Source: Anthopleura xanthogrammica (taxonomy: Eukaryota > Cnidaria > Anthozoa > Actiniaria > Actiniidae). Taken from it: a stretch of 64,000 nucleotides of DNA. The translations under genes and the position numbers were made by a program. The stretch lies in the NCBI GenBank assembly GCA_964019055.1, contig OZ025220.1, positions 4,919,978-4,983,977 on the forward strand, written 5' to 3'. The notes under the pieces are model-generated. The model did no database searches. It was not told the origin of the DNA and saw only the letters and a list, made by a program, of their open reading frames with translations. Each line of letters opens with the position of its first letter. Position 1 is the first letter of the stretch. Positions 10,767 through 21,459 of this stretch are shown piece after piece.

Positions 10767-13700
10767 ATGAAACAATGTAGTTTTAATTTATTATCTCTTA
10801 ACGTTCGAGGCCTGAGGGACTATAAGAAAAATAGAAAAATATTTGACTGGATAATTAAACACGGAGGCGAAAATGGAGTGGCGTTCATTCAAGAGACACA
10901 TAGCACAAAAGAAATAGCAGATGAGTGGTCAAAGAGAACAAGAGGTAACTTAGTGATGTCTCATGGGACATCGAAAAGTAAAGGTACGGCAATTTTGTTT
11001 GGAAGTAAACTAGATATCAAATATAAACAACAGATAGTGGATAAAAATGGCAGATACGTGATAGTATGGAGTGAAATAGAAGGTAAGAACTTTCTTTTCT
11101 TTTATGACAAATTTTGATCTCTGCGACATCTGGAGATTACGTAATCCAGAGGTGAAACGTTTTACATGGCGTGGTAAAGGACAAGGAAGAAGTAGTCAGC
11201 TAAATAAGATGATCCAACGAAGATTAGATTTTTATTTGATATCGGATGACTTACAACCATACGTGGAAAAGTGTGACATTATTCCTGCCCCCTCTACGGA
11301 CCATTCGGCAATTACGTTGAGCTTTAATACATTTGAAAATGAACGGGGGGGACCTTCTTTCTGGAAATTTAATAATTCACTGATTGAAAACGAAAGATAC
11401 ATCGTAGAACTAAAGAATATTATTCAAGATTTGAAAACTTCTTTGGATAGAGAAAGAATTCAGAATCCACAACTGAGATGGGAATTAATCAAATATGAAA
11501 TCCGTAAATTCTCGATAACATTTTCTAAAGAATTTCTAGGAACAGAAAAAAGGCGTATCAGCAACTGGAATCGGAAATCAAAAACATAGAAAACAAAATA
11601 GAATGGGAAAAGGATGAATTATTGTATGCCCAACACGATAACTTGCTAAAATCCTTAGAAGAGGAAAGTAATTATATTACAGAAGGTATAATCATTAGGT
11701 CAAAAGCTACTTGGTATGAGCAAGGTGAAAAAAGTACGAAATATTTTTTGAATTTGGAAAGGAGGAATAAAACTAAAACACACGTTAGGAAACTAAACAA
11801 TGAAGATGGGACAGAAACTACAGATCCAAACGAAATACTCCGAAAAATAAAATGTTTTTTTCAATCGATATATAAATCTAAATCAAACAAAACTGAAAAA
11901 GAATGCCAATATTTTCTTTCGCATCTGAAAACTCCATCGGTATCTGAATTAGCTAAAGAAGATTGTGGAGAACTAATGACGACTGAGGAATGTTTTCTTG
12001 CCCTCAAGCAAATGGGCCCATCTAAAACCCCAGGCAATGACGGTCTAACTAAAGAATTTTATATGTGCATGTGGGAAGATTTGAAGGAAGATTTGGTAAA
12101 TTCCTTAAATCATAGTTTTGAAGTGGGCTCCTTGTCAACATCCCAAAAGCAAATCGTTATCACTTTGCTAGAAAAACCCAACAAAGATAACAGAAATTTG
12201 GACGCTTGGCGCCCTATTAGTCTCATTAATGTAGACGTAAAAATGTGCAGTAGAGTTCTTAGTAACAGAATGGCAGAAGTCTTGCCTTCCCTAGTCAGCT
12301 ATGATCAATATGCCTTTGTTAAAGGAAGGAATATTGATGAACCTATTAGGTTAATACACGATGTTATGGACTACTTAAGATACAAAGATGAATATTCGTT
12401 GCTATTCGCAGCAGATTTTGAAAAGGCTTTCGACTCGATCGAACATAATTTTATATTTGCAGTCTTGCACAAATTCGGCTTCGATAACAACTTTATCAAA
12501 TGGGTGAGAGTTCTTCTGCAAAACAATCAAAGCTGTATCATAAATAATGGCAAAGTAACCGATTCTTTTAACGTACTTAGAGGAACAAAACAAGGAGATC
12601 CTATTTCCCCCTACATTTTTATATTGACTATAGAAATCATGGCAATCATGATAAGGAACTCAAAGGAGATAAAAGGCGTGGAGGTAAAAGGAACAGCAAA
12701 AAAGCTAATTATGTTTGCAGATGACACCACCTTCTTCCTTCGAGACGTAATTTCTTTCAATAACGTTTTAAAAACATTACACCAATTTTACGATTACTCG
12801 TCGCTAAAAATAAATGCAAAAAAGTCAGAAGTCGGATGGCTCGGAAGAGGAAATCAGGACCCACCTGGAGAATTCGCTGATAACTTTAAATGGATTAGTT
12901 TCTACCGAGAAGGTATCAAAATATTAGGTATACATTTCTCATATAATGATAAATATAGTTATGATCAAAATTTTAAACGTATACTAACTAATTATCAGAC
13001 AATTCTGTGGATATGGAAGATAAGACACCTAACACTTTATGGTAAAATCCAAGTGCTGAAGTCTCTTGCTCTGCCAAAACTGCTTTATGTTTGCTCTGTG
13101 CTACATGTTCCGGAAGATTTTGTTAAGATAATAGAGGGTACAACACAAGACTTTATTTGGAATGGTAAAAAACCAAAAATCAAACATAGTACCTTAGTTG
13201 GAAATTACCACCTAGGTGGCTTAAAATCCCCTGATTTCCAATCCTGTATTAAAGCAAACCGAGTCAAATGGGCAATAAAATTATTCAAATCCAATGAAGA
13301 AAAAACGAATTTAAGTATGATTCCCTCTATATATCTTAAAGGCATAGGAGGATTGAAAAATATAAAGAATAACTTCGATAGGAAAAGAATTCCAAAGAAT
13401 ATCCCACCTTTCTATAAGAGTATATTAATAACGTGGTCAGAAATTTCGGAATATAATGGTGAGGAGCCAAATGAGATATTAAATCAATGCATTTGGAATA
13501 ATAGATATATACAAATAGGAGGAAACTCCATCTTCTACGAAGATTTCTGTGACTTGAATATCAATAATATCTCTGATTTATATGACGATAACGGTGAAAT
13601 AAATTGGGAACATGCTAAACATAAGGGCCTTGAAGACAAAGATTACATGAGGTGGGCTGGAATAATCCATGCAATTCCAGTGCGATGGAAAAAACAAATA

Positions 13701-14310
13701 AAAGGAAAAATAAATATTTAAAAAAAAACACAACCCAGTTTAAAATTAGGGAAGAATAACATCGAATTAGGTAAAATAAAAGCAAAACAATTGTACCAGT
13801 GGTTTATAGAGAAAAAGTTTCAACCTCCAACAGCTCAAAATAATTTAAATAAAAGAATTAATAACAATAATCCATTGGATTGGAGTGGTATCTACAAAAG
13901 AATATATACAACCTCCATAGACACCTATTCTCGTAATTCTCAATTACTCCTCTTGTTCTTTTTGTTCTCTCTATCCTGAAACAATCGATCATTTTTTTGT
14001 CAAGTGTGTGGAATCTAAAAATTTATATTTTGAAATTAGAGATCATTTTGAAAAATTTGGAATAAATTTGCCAGAATCTAACTTAATCAATATACTATTA
14101 GGTGTTGACGATACTATTGTTAACTATATTCTATTATCGTTTAAGTTATTGCTATATAAATCTAGAGATAAAGGCAAAATACCTACCTTATCTCTTTTTT
14201 AAAATATTCTAAAACAAAATAAAAAAATTGAGTATAAAACGGCCAAATCAAAAGATATTCTTTTAAAACACAACAATAAATGGAGTAAAATATCCCCGGC
14301 ATTGGTATAA
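10767..14310 (+). pseudogene. LINE copy 1 ORF2 (AP endonuclease plus reverse transcriptase), broken
   Basis: ATG at 10767. The endonuclease start is present (LNVRGLRDYKK, QETH), but about 70 codons are deleted near 11100, removing the GGDFN block. The domain resumes in another frame at 11104 with DLCDIWR and TDHSAIT. A further frameshift near 11580 leads to a long open RT frame to 13721 with KTPGNDGLTKEFY, FAADFEKAFDS, GTKQGDPISPY and FADDTTFF, so the RT catalytic core is intact. The C-terminal third (13722-14310) has frameshifts and lost the front half of the terminal zinc knuckle. Comparison with copy 3 (46175-50014) shows all of this. Confidence 0.88.
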
Positions 14311-14568
14311 ATAATTCTGAATGGCAGGGTGTAACATGGTGCAACATGGCGCTTGTATATATAAATATACATTTTATATTGGTTAAATCAATTTTATAGC
14401 AATAGATAAGTATAAATGTACCTTCTCAGTGTTTTAGTTTTTTTTTTCTTGTTCGTTTGCTTGTTATTGATAGTATTTTCACTTAGTTTCTTGTAGAGTC
14501 ATATAGTTTTGTCATTTAACATAATTTGTATTCTGTAAATAATCTTGAAATAGTTAATAGGATATCTA

Positions 14569-14593
14569 GAGGAACACACCTAGTGTGTTCCTC
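14569..14593 (+). other. Perfect hairpin in the LINE copy 1 3' UTR
   Basis: GAGGAACACAC, a three-base loop, then GTGTGTTCCTC: an 11-bp perfect stem about 80 bp before the A-rich end. It might be an RT-recognition structure in the RNA. The copy 3 3' UTR does not show the same stem. Confidence 0.6.
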
Positions 14594-15184
14594 CTTAAGT
14601 TGTAATTAAATAAGACAGTATTTGTTTAATTGTTAATAAAGTAATTATTTTTTTAAAAAATATTTAAAAAAAAGTGAATTTAAGAAGCTAGAGAAAACAC
14701 TTCATTAAAGAGATTTAAATAGGGTTTTCCGATTTAGCGGCAATTCACAAAATATTACCAATCTATTAGCATGTTGTTATATAAGCTCTTTGTTTCGTTT
14801 CAAGAGAATGTAATTGCACGCTTAAATTCATTAGCAAGTGCGACAATGCAAAATCTCAAAAGGTGTTTTTATTATAGTGGCAGGTTAGGCAAAAATGGAT
14901 CTGCCTTAATATTTCGTGATAGTGTGTAAAGATGAGTTCTATGATGATGAACAATTGTCTCCTATCTCGCTCTTATTACAATAGTATTGGATATTTGAAA
15001 CAGGCATATGTTTAGCTGCTAAATAACAAGGTGAATGGACATTGAGTTCTACTGCTGAATTTTTATTCAGTTTCACAAAAAAACGATCCCTTTATTATTA
15101 GTAAATTGCATGTAAAGCATAAATTTTAAACATTAACTGACATGATTTCCAATCAAAACTAGTGGTCCCGCATGTCTATACGCA

Positions 15185-16178
15185 TTATTGTCCCCTTGCT
15201 CGAGAAATTAACAGTTTTCGCCTGTTGGTTAACAAGCCACACGTAGTAACAACAATAGGCAAAAAGCTTCGCTTTTGCCTAAAAACTTCACCAACCGATT
15301 TGTAAATTTTCACTGCACCAATTGTGTGCTCAACTTTCACTCGGATTTGTCTTAGCTTTCGGTTAGCAGTTCTCTGGACACGATTTCTTGCTATTCTGTG
15401 TGGTGCGACGAGAGGTATTTGAGCAGGGTATCCTCCATCTGCAAGTATCCTTGCATTTCTGGGAAGAGGCTGCTGCCGACCAAATCCAATGCTTGGAAGA
15501 TATCGATACGTCGAAGCGTCGTTTAGATGCCCAGGAAAGCTAAAAATTATTAAAGAAAAAGCATCATAGATTCATAAAAACGTTAAAAAAGATCAGCAAA
15601 ATCATATTTTGAAACAAACAAATACAAGAGGCATTCCCTTACCCTGAAATAAGCATTACTATCATGCCATCCGCATCGACAATTAACTGTGTTGACATAG
15701 AGTGCGTTTTCTTGTCTCCCCGATAAAATTCTCCTTGTCTTCTTCCAGAGGGACGTCGTATGCGGTGTATCGTAGCGTCCACAATACCCACTGCATTAGG
15801 AAAATTCCTCCAATGTCCAAGAAATGAAGACCATTGTCTTAAATTATGCCATGTTATCAAGTTTCGAAACTGCAGAAACAGAATAGGGACCACATGATAA
15901 ATTTCTTCTTGAACAGTGCTTTTGCTGATGCCGAAAAGTGAGGCTAAGGAATAGTAGGTTGGGTAATTCCTAAGCCAAATTACGACAAGAATAACTCTAT
16001 TCTCTACATCAAGAATGCAGCTTCATCGTCTTCCAGAAATTGGCATTCTTGGCAGCATACAGGGTTTAACTACTTCTGCAGCTACAGCTTGTACGACTCT
16101 GTCGAGCGAAATAATCTCCAGTTGCGTACCAAAACTTCCTCGGATCTTTTTCCAACTTTTGCCATATGTCTCTCCCAT
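15185..16178 (-). pseudogene. Harbinger A transposase (DDE_Tnp_4 / HARBI1-like), one in-frame stop
   Basis: Two exons on the minus strand: 16178-15643 and 15539-15185, intron 15540-15642 (donor GTAAGG, acceptor TTTTTAG). Together they give 297 codons in one frame. The DDE triad is visible: NAVGIVDATIHRI, then GFPGHLNDAST across the splice junction, then RVKVEHTIGAVK. N-terminal to it is a helical region (NYPTYYSLASLFGISKSTV) typical of Harbinger nucleases. An in-frame TGA at 16025-16023 (codon 52) probably inactivates it, unless translation starts downstream. The start ATG at 16178 is the most upstream in frame; the acceptor-like TTTCAG near 16232 suggests a further 5' exon. Confidence 0.8.
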
Positions 16179-16404
16179 AGTTTCTACTAAAAACCCGCAC
16201 CTCGAAAGAGTAGTTGCAGGAGTGTTTCGCTGAAACCCAAAAACTTTAATAGATAAACCACGACAGCGATCATGTTCATTGCAGGAAGAAATGGCGGAGG
16301 AACATTTGTGTTAGAAGAATCGTTAGCAATATACAAAGCCAACAAATATGTATTAAGAGTTTGAACAAGAAAAGTTGGGAAAGGCGGAGGAGCTCTATCC
16401 ATGA

Positions 16405-16618
16405 TTCAGTATCTTTCGCAAGCATTTACAATGTGCTATTCTTTTTGTATACACCCTATTCATCATGTGTTAATTAGTCTGTGAAGGTCGACAGCAGCCT
16501 TACACTATATGTCAGTATCTTTCGCAAGCATTTACAATGTGCTATTCTTTTTGCATGCACCCTATTCATCATGTGTTAATTAGTCTGTGAAGGTCGACAG
16601 CAGCCTTACACTATATGT
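16405..16618. repeat. 107-bp tandem duplication
   Basis: Two near-identical copies (16405-16511 and 16512-16618), each starting TCAGTATCTTTCGCAAGC. It lies between the divergent transposase and accessory gene, probably in their shared promoter region. Confidence 0.9.
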
Positions 16619-16806
16619 GCTGACAGACAAAAAGCCTTTCAAATGTCCAATAGTCAAACATTTTTGCCATCACCCTTTTGATCATAGAGTTGAATAAAGG
16701 TGTAATAAATGTACACATACAACTATAAAAAGACATGGTTTAAATTGTTTAGTCCTGCAGTTTTTACATATTCAACCTTGGTGGTTCATTCTCTCGTGTT
16801 CTGACT

Positions 16807-17838
16807 ATGGAAGAAGACAATATTTTTTTAAGAGCTGCAATGAGTAAGACTGTTGTTGATGTCTCAAACTCAGTCGAGAATCCGACAAAAAGCAATAAAG
16901 ACGAGAATCCACAGAAGACTCTGACTGGCAGCAAGAATAGTGGCTCCCAGAAGCTGCGAAGTACCCCTGTCGAAAGAATGCTGCTTGGCGAGGCCATGAA
17001 AAAGTATGGGAAAGATTTTAAAGCTGTCATTGCTTTCATGACAAAACACTGTGAAGTTCTTGGTGGAGAGCTGCAAGAGCACTAAAGAAAAACAGATAGA
17101 CGTGGTAGCGGTATCAACAAAGCAAAAATAGAAAGAGTACGCAAGATTGCTCAAAAGAATTTAAATACAACAAGGTAGGGTTGATTAACTTAAAAAATAT
17201 ATACTGACTTCCTACATTGCTTCTTGCAAACTGTAAAGGCTAATTATTATTTTTTACGAACAGCACATTTCAACAAAGTCCTAAGGCAAAAGGTTCGACA
17301 TCGGTAACCAGAGCTGACTACGAGTTCGTACCCTCTTTTGAAGATGAAGATGAAGATGAAGATGAGGATGACTTGGATACGCAAGAAAATGTTAACAGCT
17401 GGGAAGAAACAGCAAGAGATATTGCAGCTCACGATACACGATATCTTGGTATTCAGGATGAAATAGATAGGGAGGGAATTACGGCCAGCCTAAACTACAC
17501 CGAGAGCAAAACAGAAGAGAAAACCAATAGAAAAAAGTAATGAAATGTTGTGGCTAAGTTATCCCAGAAAACTCGCATAGGCAAAATTGCCACATGCTAT
17601 AATTGTTTTATTGTTGCGTCTGTTACACCCGTTTAATTATTTCTTATTTATCTACTGGTATTCTTTTTATGCAAACAGGAAAAAAAGTTCTCCTAACAAG
17701 AAGTCCAAGAAGAAGAAAATTGATGAAGTTCTCGAGGCGATGCCCAAAATGATACGCCTAGCTAGTGCCGCTGCGAAAGACCACAGTCATGCTCTACAGA
17801 AATGGACAAAAGGAATGGAATCTTCTCAATCAGAATAA
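16807..17838 (+). pseudogene. Harbinger A accessory (Myb/SANT-like, acidic) gene, decayed
   Basis: ATG at 16807. Exon 1 encodes a charged leader and then MLLGEAMKKYGKDFKAVIAF, resembling the Myb/SANT-like protein that accompanies Harbinger nucleases. The frame breaks around 17080; 17100-17178 still looks coding in another frame (INKAKIERVRKIAQKN). A second exon (about 17264-17535) has a strongly acidic run (EDEDEDEDED) and TARDIAAHDTRYLGIQDEID. A third (17681-17838) is lysine-rich, then ends HSHALQKWTKGMESSQSE. Exon limits are from AG/GT signs and are approximate. It would help the nuclease bind the element ends. Confidence 0.6.
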
Positions 17839-18270
17839 AGATGCTGAGAAATAATGTAAAATCTAGCGTATGTGCTTTTTTCTAGGTGCTTTGCATGATT
17901 TGTAATAAGTCTTCAAAACAAACTTGTCAAATTAAAGAAATACAGACTTCGCTTAGGCTAAATAGCAGCTTGATAATGTAATAAATAAAATTCAATATTT
18001 AAGTTTATCCAGTGAAAGTTTTGATGCCGTTTTTTCCCTTAGTCAGCTATTTCTTGCCCAGATATGCCCGTTGTGTGATTTGTGTGTAAGTGCGGCATGT
18101 GAACCGGCTCCACAGGTCAGGAGGATTACACAGAAAGCTGCCTTTATTTTATCTCCGTTTCCGCATTTTAGACTAATACAGTCAACACAAAAACACAGAA
18201 ATGATGCATGTTTTCGTAAATATGATATTGAAAAGAGTCTTAAGGCAAATAATAAATCGTTTACATATTA

Positions 18271-18409
18271 GAGTGGTTTTCCTTAACCTGTGAAACAAAG
18301 TGTACTGATTAGAGTGTAATATTCAGAAACACAATAGAAAACAAAATAATCAGAGTGAAGTAGTGCTAAATATGCTAAAGTTTATTTCACGGGTTTATGA
18401 AAACCACTC
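18271..18409. mobile_element. TA-flanked MITE, 139 bp
   Basis: Ends GAGTGGTTTTC and GAAAACCACTC flanked by TA (18269-18270 and 18410-18411); inner arms CCTGTGAAA and TTTCACGGG also pair. It sits inside Harbinger A. Confidence 0.8.
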
Positions 18410-18492
18410 TAATGTTTACGTTTAGGTCTAGACTAACAGAATTGAAATAATATTGCCAAATTGGTCAAAAAGCCGCTAAATCGGAAAACCCT

Positions 18493-18684
18493 AATACAAC
18501 ATTAAAGCTCAGGAAACTTATACTTAATGAGTTTAATGAAAAAAATTAAAATTAACTTAAATACCCCATTAAATTGACTTTAATAGTCCTTTAATGCAAC
18601 TTAAATTTGTCATTTTGCCCTGTGATTTGAATAATTTTACAAATCCTGGATTACTGATTGCTTTTGAGCTTTATTAGAGGTAAC
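18493..18684. other. TTAAA-rich element, right part
   Basis: Continuation of the TTAAA-rich sequence after the Harbinger insertion; TAATAGTCCTTTAATGC at 18581 is a loose inverted match to the left part near 8951. No gene. Confidence 0.4.
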
Positions 18685-19017
18685 AACTACCATCGTCTAC
18701 CAGTCAAGTTAAAAGGGGTTCGACCGATTATTGCAAAATTCAAGAGTCACAAGATTAAGTCACAAATCTATTTTTCACGTCGAAAACTGCGCGGCACCGA
18801 GGACGAAGACGAGTTGAATGGAGCCAAAGAGATATACATCAACGAAAACCTGACAGCTTATAGAAGGAAATTATTTGCTGAAGCTAGGAAAAGAACAAAG
18901 ATAAACAAATGGTACAAGACCTGGACCACAGACGGTAAAATCTTTATTACTAAAGAAAAGGGTGATCGTGCTGTTAAGGTTAATAACTATAGTGAGTTAG
19001 AAAGCATGTACATTTAA
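18685..19017 (+). pseudogene. LINE copy 2 ORF1, C-terminal part only
   Basis: Encodes HRLPVKLKGVRPIIAKFKSH and on to a natural stop at 19017. It matches the last 110 or so residues of copy 3 ORF1 closely (IYINENLTA, WTTDGKIF). The coiled coil and most of the RRM-like region are absent. Confidence 0.85.
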
Positions 19018-21436
19018 ATTGACAATAACTATATACACATTCATATATTTTCATATATTTATTCTGAGTATTTCTTTATACAACGTCCTACTCGCAAATT
19101 AGCATATTTTATTATTCTAAACTAAATTGAATTAGTTCCTAATACATAGTTTATTGCGCCTGTGCTGGTACGGCTTTGTCGTTAAATTTATGTTCTATTG
19201 ACTCTGGGGAATACGGATTTGCTCTTCTAACAATTGTTGTTAGTAAACGATGTATTTGGGTTTATACGGCGTTACTATTAATGTTCTAACTTATGTTCGT
19301 TCTATTGTTGTTACGGTTTTATGTTTCACTGTTAAATGTTTTTTTTTTTGTAAGGCATTTTACTACTACTTATGTGTGGAGCAGACGAGTATGGTTTTTT
19401 CCCCCGGTTTATTTATTTTTAAATCTTCTTAATGCAAGAATTGGATTTCGGTCTTTTGTCTCTTAATGTAAGAGGCCTTAGGGATTACAAAAAATGTCGT
19501 AAAATGCTAAGTTGGATTGCCCGACATGGTGGCCACAAAGGAATTACATTCCTACAGGAAACACATTCAACTGAAAGCAACGAATTTCAATGGACTCAAC
19601 GATTTAGAGGCAAAGTATTGTTTTCCCATGGTTCATCAAATAGTAGGGGTGTAGGAATTTTGTTTGGCAAAAACCTAGAGCATAAAATAATATCGGTAGA
19701 AACAGACACTCAGGGTAGATGCATAATTGCTTTGTGCGAGCTCCAAGGAAGTCCTTTTTTGCTAATTAACATTTACGCACCTAATGATGAAAGTAGTCAA
19801 GTTGATCTCCTAATGCTGATCTATCAAAAAATTACAAACTTAGATCTACCTGAAGATACACGAATTATATGGGGCGGGGATTTTAATTTCATCTTTGACC
19901 TTGACTTGGAAGCTAGTGGTGGTAATCCGGTGCTAAAAATTAGAACAATTGAAACAATACGAGAAATAATGTTAGAGCTAGATTTGTGTGATATTTGGCG
20001 TATTCGAAACAGTTCACTAAAGCGTTATACCTGGTCAGGAAAAGGACAAGGGAAGCAATCCAAGTCTAATACGGTATTGTATCGTAGATTAGATTATTTT
20101 TTTGTGTCAAATGACTTACAACCCTTTATTGAAATGACGGATATTCTACCATCTCCTTCAACGGATCACTCTGCTGTAACGTTAAAAATTAAGTCGTTTT
20201 GTGAAGACAGTCCAAGGGGTTCTTCGTTTTGGAAATTTAATAATTCACTTTTAGAAGACTCAATTTATATAGAGCAAATGAAAATCAAAATTCAGGAAGT
20301 TAAAAATGAATTGTCAAATATGAATATATTGTGCCCACGGAGCCGTTGGGAGTTGATTAAATATGAGGTACGGAAATTTACAATGAAGTATGCAAAAGCT
20401 AGAGCTAAGAAACTCCGAAAAAAGTATCAAGATCTCGAAACAAAAATTAAGGACATCGAAAAAGTACCCGATTGGGAAAAGATGCCGAGTTATGTTGCAG
20501 AACATGACAGTTTGAAAAAAGATCTTGAAGTAATGAATGATTATATTACAGATGGATTGATTCTTAGATCTAAAATTAAGTGGGCAGAGCTAGGAGAAAA
20601 AAGTAATAAATATTTCTTGTCTTTGGAAAGAAGAAACAAAAATAAAACCCACGTTAGGAAACTTCTTATTGATGAAGGAATTGAAATAACAGCAAGTAGA
20701 GAAATCTTAAAGGTTATTGAAAGTTTTTATAAAGATTTGTACGCTGTTAAAGGCACGGGGACTGAGGCTGATTGTTGCGATTTTCTAAAGCATATTGATA
20801 ATCCGGCATTGTCACAAGATGAAATGCTATCGTGTGAAGGGTATTTGACAATAGCAGAATGCTTTACTAGTTTGAAACAATTGGGAACTTCTAAAACTCC
20901 GGGAAATGATGGTCTTACTAAAGAGTTTTATATAGCCTTCTGGGATTGTATAAGCAAAGACCTAGTTAGCTGTTTAAACAATAGTTTTGACGAAGGAGAG
21001 TTAACAACTTCACAAAAACAAGCAGTAATAACCCTAATAGAAAAGCCAAATAAGGATAATAGGTCATTAGACTCGTGGCGACCTATTAGCTTGATTAATG
21101 TTGATTCCAAAATATGCAGTAAAGCCTTAAGTAATAGAATGTCTAAATACATGGATAAATTAACTCACCCCGACCAGGCAGCCTTTGTAAAAGATAGGAA
21201 TATTGAAGAACCAATCCGTCTAATAGAAGATATTATGGATTACTTAGTTCAAGTGAACCAATCGTTGATTTTATTAGCAGTAGATTTCCAGAAGGCCTTT
21301 GACAGTATAGAAAGAAATTATATTTTTGCTACTTTAAAACATTTTGGATTTGGTCCACAATTTATAAAATGGATTAGAGTGCTTCTGAAGGAGAATATGG
21401 CTTGTGTTTTAAATAACGGAACTGCTACAAATTTCG
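18685..21436 (+). mobile_element. L1/Tx1-like LINE, copy 2, cut at both ends
   Basis: Same family as the copies at 9450 and 44676. It begins within the ORF1 C-terminal domain and stops abruptly inside the RT domain near 21430, after which the sequence is unrelated. The missing 3' end means that it was cut after insertion, by deletion or recombination, not only truncated at integration. Confidence 0.85.
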
Positions 21437-21459
21437 TGCGCTTTAAAAACAATAGGTGA
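19432..21459 (+). pseudogene. LINE copy 2 ORF2: intact endonuclease, RT cut before the catalytic FADD box
   Basis: ATG at 19432, open for 675 codons. The AP-type endonuclease is complete: LNVRGLRDYKK, QETHS, INIYAPND, GGDFN, RRLDYFF, STDHSAVT. The coiled linker and RT start follow with KTPGNDGLTKEFY, WRPISLINVD and LAVDFQKAFDS. Homology ends near codon 666 (21430), and the last few residues come from foreign sequence. The downstream QGDP and FADD motifs and the C-terminal zinc knuckle are missing. An endonuclease-only product is conceivable, but retrotransposition is not. Confidence 0.88.

Larger units (their letters stand above)
9450..14671 (+). mobile_element. Full-length L1/Tx1-like LINE, copy 1
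   Basis: A 15-bp target duplication AAGTGAATTTAAGAA flanks it (9435-9449 and 14672-14686), so both ends are well placed. Order: short 5' UTR of 87 bp, ORF1, spacer, ORF2 with endonuclease and RT, 3' UTR with a palindrome, A-rich tail. ORF1 has one stop; ORF2 has deletions and frameshifts. The 87-bp leader suggests the insertion is not 5'-truncated. Confidence 0.9.
14721..18492. mobile_element. PIF/Harbinger transposon A
   Basis: Inverted ends of 21 bp (14721-14741 and 18472-18492), starting AGGGTTTTCCGATTTAGCGG, with a 3-bp duplication AAT (14718-14720 and 18493-18495), as expected for PIF/Harbinger. It carries a minus-strand DDE transposase and a plus-strand accessory gene, divergently arranged, and contains a MITE near its right end. 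Inserted in the TTAAA-rich sequence. Confidence 0.88.
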
